From an uncultured Prevotellaceae bacterium (GTDB lineage Bacteria > Bacteroidota > Bacteroidia > Bacteroidales > Bacteroidaceae), in contig CADCEW010000004.1 of assembly GCA_902800585.1 (NCBI GenBank), positions 1 to 64,000 on the forward strand: a DNA stretch of 64,000 nucleotides. The letters are read 5' to 3'. The first letter of the stretch is position 1. Every line of letters begins with the position of its first letter. Of the stretch, positions 37,560 through 45,300 are shown one piece after another. Under the pieces are notes generated by a model. The model did no database searches and had not been told where the DNA came from. It worked only from the letters and a program-made list of their open reading frames with translations. The translations under genes were made by a program, and so were the position numbers.

Positions 37560-39032
37560 ATGATGAAGAAAATATTTTGTGCATTAGCCTTGGTTGCAGG
37601 ATTCTTTTCCTGCACCGAGGACTACACAGACTGGGCAAATCCTCAGAGCAATGCTGCCAATGAAGCCGCTGAGAAATTTGTGATGATGGTGGAGCCTACT
37701 GTCAGTGCCATAGACTTTGCCGAAGTGACGGAAGAGCGTGTTCAGTTGTTCACAACGAATTTGGCAGAAGGACAGACTGGTGGATACGTTGTAACCGTAT
37801 CTGCTGACGATGTAGAAAAGACTGTGCAGATTGATGCTGATGTTGATGGTTATGTATCTGTAGCAGAATTAGAAGAGGCTGTCAAGTCTTTGTATGGTGC
37901 TGCACCTGTAGAGCGTTCTGTGAATATCACTGTTGCTGCTGAGGTCAAAGTAGAGTCAGAGGACGGTGCTGTTATTGTTCGTAAGGAGGTAAAACCTTTC
38001 GTCTTGAAGGCTACACCTGATGCTCCGTTTATCGACGAAGGCGGTTATTATCTGGTAGGTAATATCGATGGTTGGACATGTACTCGTGTAGATGCATACC
38101 ACATGGTGAACAATGGTGGCGATGTCTATGCAAATCCTGAGTTCTCTGTAGAAATCAAGCCTGTTGACGGTATCACTACTTATGAGGTGAAGATGGTTCC
38201 TGCGTCTGCATTTAAGGAGGATGGTTCAAAAGTTGTTAACTGGCCTATCGCCATTTCTGCCCCGGAAGGTGTGGATGTATCTGCATACGAAGGAGCAGTA
38301 TCCTTGAACAACAAGGGTGGTAATATCAAGTTTGATGCCACAGAAGGTGCCAAGTCCTATAAGATTACTGTGAATATCATGGAATGTACCTATCAGGTGA
38401 AGGCGTTAAGTGAGCCGGAGCTTTACATGACGGGTAACGAACTCGGCTGGGGTGCCACTACGGAGGACTGGCTGAAACTCTTCGCCGTTAATGCCAACTG
38501 GGATGATTCTGGCAATACCAAGGGCATCTATTGGATGATTCGCTATTTCAAGGATAACGAGGAATTCAAGTTCGCTCCTCAGGCTGCATGGAAGGATGAC
38601 TTCGGTGGAGACCAAATGACGGTTAATGACAATGCAAGGTCTGGTTACGAGAATAACGGAACCAACTGTAAGATTACTAAGAGTGGTTGGTATATCATCA
38701 TTGTTGATACCAAGACCAAGACATTGAATATCAACAGACCGAAGATTTATCTTATTGGTGATGTGACTGGTGGTTGGGATGCAGGTAAGGATGAGAATCT
38801 CTTTACTATTCCGACAACAGAGGATGGTGAGTTCGTTTCTCCAGCATTTGCCAACAGTGCAAATGTCCGTATGTATGCCGCTGTTGATGGTGTCGATTGG
38901 TGGCGTAGTGAGTTCAACGTCTATGGTACAACTATTGTCATCCGTACAGAGGGCGATCAAGATCCTGTGCCTGTAACAGCAGGTCAGAAGGCTTATTTGA
39001 AGTTCCCAGAACTGAAAGGAAGAATAGAGTAA
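37560..39032 (+). CDS. susF: SusF/SusE-like surface starch-binding lipoprotein
   Basis: A 490-residue lipoprotein (MMKKIFCALALVAGFFSCTED). An N-terminal SusE/F-type Ig domain (about 20-160) is followed by three repeated carbohydrate-binding beta-sandwich modules, recognised by recurring openings YYLVGNIDGWTC, LYMTGNELGWGATTEDWLK and IYLIGDVTGGWDAGKDENLF. It has no catalytic motif. It should increase starch affinity at the surface, as SusF does. The start at 37560 gives the signal peptide; the upstream ATG at 37548 adds four residues without benefit. A strong terminator follows at 39056. Confidence 0.87.
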   Translation: MMKKIFCALALVAGFFSCTEDYTDWANPQSNAANEAAEKFVMMVEPTVSAIDFAEVTEERVQLFTTNLAEGQTGGYVVTVSADDVEKTVQIDADVDGYVSVAELEEAVKSLYGAAPVERSVNITVAAEVKVESEDGAVIVRKEVKPFVLKATPDAPFIDEGGYYLVGNIDGWTCTRVDAYHMVNNGGDVYANPEFSVEIKPVDGITTYEVKMVPASAFKEDGSKVVNWPIAISAPEGVDVSAYEGAVSLNNKGGNIKFDATEGAKSYKITVNIMECTYQVKALSEPELYMTGNELGWGATTEDWLKLFAVNANWDDSGNTKGIYWMIRYFKDNEEFKFAPQAAWKDDFGGDQMTVNDNARSGYENNGTNCKITKSGWYIIIVDTKTKTLNINRPKIYLIGDVTGGWDAGKDENLFTIPTTEDGEFVSPAFANSANVRMYAAVDGVDWWRSEFNVYGTTIVIRTEGDQDPVPVTAGQKAYLKFPELKGRIE

Positions 39033-39055
39033 GCAATAGTTTTCATAAATAAGCA

Positions 39056-39089
39056 ATCAGGCAGGCGCATCCGCGTCTGCCTGATTTTT
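39056..39089 (+). terminator. Terminator after susCDEF
   Basis: ATCAGGCAG (39056-39064) and CTGCCTGAT (39077-39085) form a perfect 9-bp stem, followed by TTTT. It separates the susCDEF operon from the amylase gene. Confidence 0.85.
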
Positions 39090-39100
39090 ATGTCGGGTTA

Positions 39101-39114
39101 TGCAACCGTTTGCA
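39101..39114. promoter_or_regulatory. LacI-type operator upstream of the alpha-amylase gene
   Basis: TGCAACCGTTTGCA differs by one base from the copies at 28825 and 31298. The palindrome extends outward here (TTATGCAA...TTTGCATAA). It lies 56 bp upstream of the amylase -7 element. Confidence 0.72.
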
Positions 39115-39170
39115 TAATGATTATTGGTATATTTATGTATTGAATGATAGCACGTTACGGAAAAAGCAGT

Positions 39171-39178
39171 ACTTTTGC
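39171..39178 (+). promoter_or_regulatory. Predicted -7 element for the alpha-amylase gene
   Basis: TACTTTTG, 24 bp upstream of the amylase ATG; the -33 half is not recognisable. The spacing from operator to -7 is the same as at susC. Confidence 0.6.
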
Positions 39179-39202
39179 AACAGAAACTAAAGACCCTATT
39201 GT

Positions 39203-40933
39203 ATGAAAAAGATTTGCACAACACTTTTATTGCTCGTTGTTACGCTGACAGTCTCGGCTCAGGGATGGCCTGAGAAGTATGATGGCGTGATGCTCCAGGG
39301 TTTCTATTGGGACTCTTATGATGATACGAAATGGACGAACCTTGAGTTACAGGCAGATGAGCTTTCTCAGTTCTTCAATCTGATATGGGTGCCTAACTCT
39401 GCCTATGCCAATGCTACAAGCAATAATATGGGCTATCATCCTGTCTATTGGTTCGACCATAAAAGTGCCTTTGGTAAGGAGACAGAACTGCGCTCCATGA
39501 TAAAGACCTTCAAAGCAAAGAATGTGGGTATCATTGAGGATGTAGTCATCAACCATCGTGCCAGTGTTGATGACAACTGGCTGAACTTTGCTAAAGAGAC
39601 ATACAACGGTGTGACTTATCAACTGACCGCTGCCGATATCTGCAGTGATGATGAATCAAAAGACAAGGGTTACACTCCAACGGGTGCTAAAGATACTGGC
39701 GAAGGCTGGGATGGTGCACGCGACCTTGATCACACAGGTGCCAATGTACAGAAGAACGTCAATGCCTATCTTGATTTCTTACTGAATGATTTAGGCTACG
39801 CAGGCTTCCGCTATGACTACGTGAAGGGTTTTGCTGCTAAGTATGTAGGACAATATAATACGACCGCTCAGCCGAAGTTCTCCGTCGGAGAATGTTGGGA
39901 TGGCAATAAGACTGTGGTTACTAATTGGATTGACGGCACCAAGCAGGATGGTGTCATTCAGAGTGCCGCCTTCGACTTCCCGATGAAGTATTATATCAAC
40001 GATGCTTTCAGTAAGGGTCAATGGAGTAGGTTGAATGATGGTAGCCTGTCCGATGACAACAACTACAAACGCTATGCAGTGACCTTCGTTGATAATCACG
40101 ATACTGGTCGTTCAGGAGAATGTCCCCTTTATGCCAATATCGAGGCTGCCAACGCCTTCATCCTAACCATGCCTGGTACTCCTTGCGTATGGCTGAAACA
40201 CTGGCTGACATACAAGACAACTATCAAAAAACTGATCCTGGTTCGTAAGGCTGCTGGTATTCATAACCAAAGTACCATTGATACCCATACGGCATCCACC
40301 GCTGGTTATGTTTTGAAAGTTAAAGGAAAGAAAGGTGACGTACTCCTATTGTTGGGTACAGCCACCGCTTCTACAGACGGTTTCAAACTCGCAGTTGAAG
40401 GTACTAATTATAAGATGTATGTAAGCAACGACGTGGATATTTCCGCTTTGGATGATATTAAGGATGACACTTTTACGGCTCCAGATTGTTGCGAAGTAAA
40501 AGATGGTGAGGTTTGTGCCTTCTTTGAGGCTCCTACTTCATGGACTGTTGTCAAGTGTTGGGCATGGGATTCCAACGACAACAACTATACGGGTGGCAAT
40601 TGGCCAGGTGCTGCATGTGAGAAAGTTGGTACCAACAATGACAATCCTGTATGGAAGTGGACTTATACTGGCACCTTGACATCCATGCCTACGTTTATTA
40701 TCTTTAATAATAATGATAATGGCGAGCAGACGGGCGATCTTGACTTCAAGAATGGAGGCTACTATAATTCGGCTGGTGCCTTGCAAGGTGTTGTCACAGA
40801 TATCCAGACAGTCAGGACAGACGGATTGAAGAACCAAGATGCCTCATGGTACGACCTCAATGGTCGCCGTCTCTCAGGGGTGCCGACCAAGAAGGGTGTG
40901 TATATCTATCAGGGAAAGAAAATATTGAAGTGA
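39203..40933 (+). CDS. Secreted GH13 alpha-amylase with CBM26 and C-terminal sorting-like tail
   Basis: A 576-residue secreted alpha-amylase (signal MKKICTTLLLLVVTLTVSAQ, no lipobox). GH13 motifs are IEDVVINH, nucleophile near residue 205 in GFRYDYVKGF, acid/base near 229 in VGECWDG, and TFVDNHDTG near 300. A CBM26-type starch-binding module follows (about 445-535; WAWDSNDNNYTGGNWPG, FIIFNNNDNGEQTGD). The last 30 residues (WYDLNGRRL...KKGVYIYQGKKILK) resemble the tail of the GH53 enzyme and look like a Bacteroidetes C-terminal secretion/anchoring signal. Unlike B. thetaiotaomicron SusG it is not a lipoprotein. It has its own operator and promoter. Confidence 0.93.
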   Translation: MKKICTTLLLLVVTLTVSAQGWPEKYDGVMLQGFYWDSYDDTKWTNLELQADELSQFFNLIWVPNSAYANATSNNMGYHPVYWFDHKSAFGKETELRSMIKTFKAKNVGIIEDVVINHRASVDDNWLNFAKETYNGVTYQLTAADICSDDESKDKGYTPTGAKDTGEGWDGARDLDHTGANVQKNVNAYLDFLLNDLGYAGFRYDYVKGFAAKYVGQYNTTAQPKFSVGECWDGNKTVVTNWIDGTKQDGVIQSAAFDFPMKYYINDAFSKGQWSRLNDGSLSDDNNYKRYAVTFVDNHDTGRSGECPLYANIEAANAFILTMPGTPCVWLKHWLTYKTTIKKLILVRKAAGIHNQSTIDTHTASTAGYVLKVKGKKGDVLLLLGTATASTDGFKLAVEGTNYKMYVSNDVDISALDDIKDDTFTAPDCCEVKDGEVCAFFEAPTSWTVVKCWAWDSNDNNYTGGNWPGAACEKVGTNNDNPVWKWTYTGTLTSMPTFIIFNNNDNGEQTGDLDFKNGGYYNSAGALQGVVTDIQTVRTDGLKNQDASWYDLNGRRLSGVPTKKGVYIYQGKKILK

Positions 40934-40968
40934 TTTTAAATAGATGCCAAAAAGATTCAAGAGGGAAA

Positions 40969-40997
40969 GAAGGAGGTTTACGACCTCCTTCTTTTTT
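40969..40997 (+). terminator. Terminator after the alpha-amylase gene
   Basis: GAAGGAGGT (40969-40977) pairs with ACCTCCTTC (40983-40991), followed by TTTTTT. Confidence 0.88.
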
Positions 40998-40998
40998 A

Positions 40999-41046
40999 CA
41001 TTTTATCGGAGTTTACGTATATTTTTCTTGCATTTTATCGGAGTTT
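40999..41046 (+). repeat. 16-bp direct repeat, period 32, upstream of the DUF6078 gene
   Basis: CATTTTATCGGAGTTT occurs exactly twice (40999-41014 and 41031-41046), the copies starting 32 bp apart, about three helical turns. Both lie upstream of the -7 element at 41061, a position suited to an activator or repressor. Confidence 0.75.
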
Positions 41047-41060
41047 TGCACACTTATTTG

Positions 41061-41068
41061 TATCTTTG
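41061..41068 (+). promoter_or_regulatory. Predicted -7 element for the DUF6078 gene
   Basis: TATCTTTG, 37 bp upstream of the chosen ATG and directly behind the 16-bp repeats. No -33 TTG is present at standard spacing. Confidence 0.6.
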
Positions 41069-41105
41069 CATGACTTTTAAACACACATCAATTCAACTAA
41101 CAATC

Positions 41106-41552
41106 ATGTCAATGAAAGAGTATGTTTTCAGGGAGATTCCTCGAAATTTTATGTTGTGTTTTCACAACGAGTGTCCAATGCGCGAGACCTGCCTTCGCTA
41201 TCAGGCGGGCATCCAAGCCAGTCAACAATGGGACTGGGGAGAAACTGTCTTCCCTTCTGCCCTTAAAGACGGAAAATGTCGTTTCTATCGGAAGATAGAA
41301 GAGATGCGACTGGCCTATGGGTTTGGTGGTCTGTACCATGATGTCCCATGGTACGAGCGTTCGAAAATGCGCCAATGGGTTACCGACTATATCGGTAGTG
41401 TGGGTAGTTATTATCGCTATCACAAGGGCGAACGTCTGTTGACGCCTCAGCAGCAACAGGGAATTTTGAATTATTTCACCCAGAAAGGATATGCCGATGG
41501 CGCTTCCTTCGACCATTATGTAACGGATTACAACTTCGGAGAGCACCTCTAA
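41106..41552 (+). CDS. DUF6078-like small protein, function unknown
   Basis: A 148-residue protein beginning MSMKEYVFREIPRNFMLC. It contains CFHNECPMRETCLRYQAG, a Cys-rich segment that could bind metal, then GKCRFYR, a YGFGGLYHDVPW segment and a C-terminal DGASFDHYVTDYNF. I recognise this as the DUF6078 type found in Prevotella and Bacteroides; no function is known to me. There is no signal peptide, so it is cytoplasmic. An in-frame extension upstream to 40944 passes through the amylase terminator and promoter and is rejected. It may be regulated through the 16-bp direct repeats before it. Confidence 0.72.
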   Translation: MSMKEYVFREIPRNFMLCFHNECPMRETCLRYQAGIQASQQWDWGETVFPSALKDGKCRFYRKIEEMRLAYGFGGLYHDVPWYERSKMRQWVTDYIGSVGSYYRYHKGERLLTPQQQQGILNYFTQKGYADGASFDHYVTDYNFGEHL

Positions 41553-41577
41553 TCAAATGCCACAGTCTCCCATAACC

Positions 41578-41662
41578 TGTTCCAACGGCTGGAACAGGTT
41601 ATTCCAAGGGCTGGAACAAAGTGTTCCAAGCGTTGGAACAAAGTATTCCATGCCCTGGAACA
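41578..41662. repeat. Array of four 22-bp palindromic units
   Basis: Four copies of TRTTCCA-N5-TGGAACA start at 41578, 41600, 41622 and 41644, exactly 22 bp apart (two helical turns). The 7-bp arms are nearly invariant while the 5-bp centres vary (ACGGC, AGGGC, AGCGT, TGCCC). It lies just upstream of the VirE-like remnant. It could be a multi-operator or iteron-like protein-binding array. Confidence 0.88.
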
Positions 41663-41714
41663 AATGCTTAGTGGTATCTTAACCATGATGTCTAAACAAT
41701 TCAAATCATATCAC

Positions 41715-41912
41715 ATGAAAATTACATTATTAAAAACAAGCAAGCAAAACCGTCAGCACCTCCAGAGCGTGCCGATGGAAACAATGATCCAGACAGTGAT
41801 GAGTAACCAGGTAGCAGATGATGTTGAGGACCTCCGACAGTTCGTCAAATGGGCTGAGTCGTGGAAAGAGTACGACAGGACCTATCGATATGTCGCAGAA
41901 AATCAACTATGA
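41715..41912 (+). pseudogene. VirE N-terminal domain remnant
   Basis: This frame encodes 65 residues beginning MKITLLKTSKQNRQHLQSV, which matches the start of VirE/BT4734-type primase-like proteins of Bacteroidales accessory DNA. It ends (YVAENQL) after about 65 residues, where a full protein would continue for several hundred. In-frame ATGs at 41685 and 41688 are also possible starts. The C-terminal part of the same kind of protein begins 22 bp before this stop in another frame, so the middle seems deleted. Confidence 0.5.
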
Positions 41913-42255
41913 CCAACTCTATGCGCAGGCTGTAACCTTGCTTGAACAAGGGGAGCCGACATGGTTGGACGACAAGCAGACACAAATCCTCATGGAGTCT
42001 AATCGCCAGTTCCAGTTGCGTTCACCAGAGGAGATGTTCTTCTGGGAATGCTTCCGTATACCAGAACACGAAGAAGAGGGTGTCTATATGAGTACAGCAG
42101 CCATCTTGGCGGTCATCAAGAAAAAGGCTGGCGCAGCCATCCGTAATGGAAACATCCTTTTGTTGGGAAAATTTCTGTCCAATATCGAGCATTTGAAGAA
42201 AAAACGCACTAATATTGGATCAGAATATCTCGTTATTCCGCTCGAAAATACATAG
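41890..42255 (+). pseudogene. DUF3874 / VirE C-terminal domain remnant
   Basis: A 121-residue frame beginning MSQKINYDQLYAQAVTLLEQG and containing PTWLDDKQTQILMESNRQF, RSPEEMFFWECFRIPE and a winged-helix-like TAAILAVIKKKAGAAIRNG. This matches the C-terminal domain (DUF3874) that normally follows the helicase/primase part of VirE-like proteins. It overlaps the N-terminal remnant by 23 bp in a different frame. It might still be translated as a short protein, but alone it lacks the ATPase/primase part. Confidence 0.55.
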
Positions 42256-42256
42256 T

Positions 42257-42319
42257 AACTGCCACTACTGCCACTTCAGAATGCCTATAAATAGGGCGTT
42301 TGTGGCAGTAGTGGCAGTT
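42257..42319. repeat. Perfect 18-bp inverted repeat after the VirE-like remnant
   Basis: AACTGCCACTACTGCCAC (42257-42274) and its exact complement (42302-42319) are separated by 27 bp that hold a second small stem CCTAT-AA-ATAGG. Each arm is a doubled TGCCAC(TAC) word. No T-run follows on either strand, so it is not a normal terminator. It could be a mobile-element end, a REP-like palindrome or a convergent transcription barrier. Confidence 0.8.
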
Positions 42320-42341
42320 GTGACAGTAAAAAAACTTTTTG

Positions 42342-45300
42342 TTACTTCTTTCCTTTACCTTTGTTCATATACTCTCGTGGGGACATGCCGTAGAACTTCT
42401 TGAAGATGGTGGAGAAGGATGCCGCATTGTTGAAGCCGCAGGCAAACATCACCTCTGTGATATTCATGTTCTGGCTGGCCAAAAGTTTCGCCGCCTGTTT
42501 CAAACGGATGTTACGAATGAAGTCGTGAGGCGTCTGTCCCGTGAGTTCCTTCATCTTACGATGCAGGTGTACACGGCTGATGCCGACTTCGTCAGCAATG
42601 CTATAGACACTGAGATCGGGGTTATTGATGTTTTTGTTGATGGTACTCATGATACGCTCCAACAATTTATCGTCAGGAGACTGCATCTGTACCTCGTCCA
42701 CTTGCTGTTCCAGTTGGTCGTTCCGTCCGTATTTCAGTCTCAGCATGTGATGCGTATATATCAGGTTGACGATGGTGCGACGCAGAATATCCATATTGAA
42801 AGGCTTGACCATATAAGCATCTGCACCTGTCTCCAGCCCCTCCAACTGATCCTCGTCACGGTTCTTGGCGGTGAGGAAAATAACAGGAACATGACTTGTC
42901 GTGGGGTTGGACTTCACTTTAGAACAAAGCGTATTACCGTCCATCTCAGGCATCATGACGTCAGAGATGACAAGGTCAGGAACAGTCTTGAGGATTTCCG
43001 TAAAGGCTTCCTTTCCGTTCTCGCAACAAACAACGGTATAGTTGGCAGACAACTCTCTTTCAAGATATTCCCGTATCTCTTTGTCATCCTCTGCGATGAC
43101 GATGCGCTGGACCTTGCTGGACTTTGGCACCTCTACCACCTGTGGTGTTTCGATATCATGGTCCAAGAGATTCGTAGCAGGCATTCTTTCTTCCTTCTCT
43201 ATTGCCATCTCCTCAGGTTTCAGATGCTTGTTACCCAAAGGAATGGTGACCACAAACTCACAACCTTCTCCGTCCGCATTGTTATGAACACTGATAGTAC
43301 CATGATGCAGTTCCACGAGGGAGCGTGTGAGGTCCAGTCCGATACCTGTTCCTGACTTACGGTTATTCTCGCTCGTTGGAGACTGATAGAAACGTTCGAA
43401 GATATGCTCCAACTGGTCTTCAGGAATCTTCTCTCCATTGTCATAGAAAGCGATAGTGGCATGTTTCTCGTCATGGGTGACACGGATGCTAATCTCGCCG
43501 CCTGCAGGTGTGTACTTAAAGGCATTGGACAGGATGTTCATCACCACCTTATCGAAGTTGTTCCTGTCAATCCATACAGGCAACACGTCGGTGTCATGCT
43601 CGTAGTTGAATCTGATATCCTTGGCCTGTGCCTGTTGTGTGAAAAGGGTGTGGATATCTTCAATAAAACCAATGAGATTCGTCTCATGCATCCGCATCTG
43701 CATCTGTCCCTTGTCAATCTTCCGAAGGTCCATCATCTGGTTGATAAGTGCCAGGATACGTTCGGCATTACGACGCATCGTCTCATAGACACTGCGGCGG
43801 TGAGGATCATGGTCCTGTTTGATGAGGGAAGTCAGGGGAGAGACGATGAGTGTCATCGGTGTGCGTATCTCATGACTGATATTCATAAAGAAACGTAGTT
43901 TTGCCTCACTCATCTCCTCTGCATGGACATGTTCCTGTAAGTGCAGGCGGTCTTGTTCTTTTCGTCTCCGATAGAATAAATATTGCCACAGGAAGAGTCC
44001 CAGAATAAACAGGTAGGTAATATACGCCAGTGTCGTCTGATACCATGGGGCACGGACATATACGATAAAGCAGCGTTCTTCTGTCTGGACATCGTTCCGT
44101 TGGGCGACGACACAGAAGTTATACGTTCCTGGTGCCATGTGGCTGAAGGTTATCTCGTTGACACCTGGCTGCATCCGTACCCACTCCTCGTTATTGATGC
44201 GATACAGATAGGTGATATGCTCAGGATTGTCATAGGTCAGCGTGGATAGGAGGATAGAGAATGAGTTATCGCCATGACTGAGTGCAAAACGCTTGGCGGC
44301 AATAGAGGTGGTATCAGTGACATGATACCAGCCGGACTTTGTCTCTGGAGTCACTTCCACACCGTTGATGAGGAAAGCCGTCAGATAGACTTCAGCCTTC
44401 CACTCACTCTGTTTGATATCAGAAGGCTTAAACCAAGTAATGCCTCCTACACCGCCAAAGAGCAGAATACCTTCCTTTGAGATACAGGCAGCACCATCGC
44501 TGAACTCGTTACTCTGCAAGCCATTGTCGATGAAGTAACTCTGTGTACCTCCTGTCTTGGGGTTATATCGATACAGGCCGTGGTCGGTACCTACCCAGAT
44601 CATTCCTTCATGGTCTTGTTGAAGCGAGGCGATGCCATTGCCTGCAAGTCCTTTTTCCATACTCAAAAAACGGAATTCCTTAGTGGAGAGGTCGTAACTA
44701 TACAATCCGTCGTTAGTACCAATCCATAGTTTTTGATGGTATTCCCGTACGCTACGGGTAGGTGTCCCATAGTTCAGCGTGTTGCCTCCAAAAACCTTCG
44801 TCCAATTCTCCGTGGCGATATCCATACAACAGACACCCATCGTCGTGGCGAGATAGATACGTTGTCCGTCAGGAGAAAGGGAGACCTGGGAGATATAGTT
44901 GTTGATGATGTTATTGACTTTTCGGTCGTTGACCGCATTTTCCTCGGTAGTGTAAGCCTTGATATCTCCCGACTCAATGTTCAGTCGTAATAGGCCGTCA
45001 CCCATGGTTGCTATCCACATAGTCCCTTGCCAGTCACATTTCAGGTCGAAGACACTGACGGCAGAACCCTTTGGCAGTGCCTGTTGGTGGTAGGTATGGC
45101 TGGCAACATCAATCCAACCGCATCCTTCCTGGAACGACCCTATCCAGATACGTCCCTTGCTATCCTCCGCAAGTCCGAGAATTGTACTGGGGAAGTTCGC
45201 CTTGTAGTGGAAGACAAGATGGTTGTTGTTGTCAAGACTGTAAAGTCCGTCCTTGTCTGTTCCTATCCATGTCCATCCTCTGCTGTCGATAAGAACACTG

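Noticed and set aside
40944..41105. N-terminal extension of the DUF6078 protein starting at 40944
   Set aside because: It would be translated through the amylase terminator, the 16-bp repeats and the promoter -7 element; its residues are low-complexity and basic/hydrophobic.
41578..41662. CRISPR array
   Set aside because: The units are palindromic operators with 3-bp gaps and no unique spacers, and there are no cas genes nearby.
42339..43355. A 338-codon ORF on the plus strand opposite the HTCS gene
   Set aside because: It is a shadow of the AraC, receiver and kinase coding region on the minus strand, whose conserved motifs are unmistakable; its translation shows no domain.
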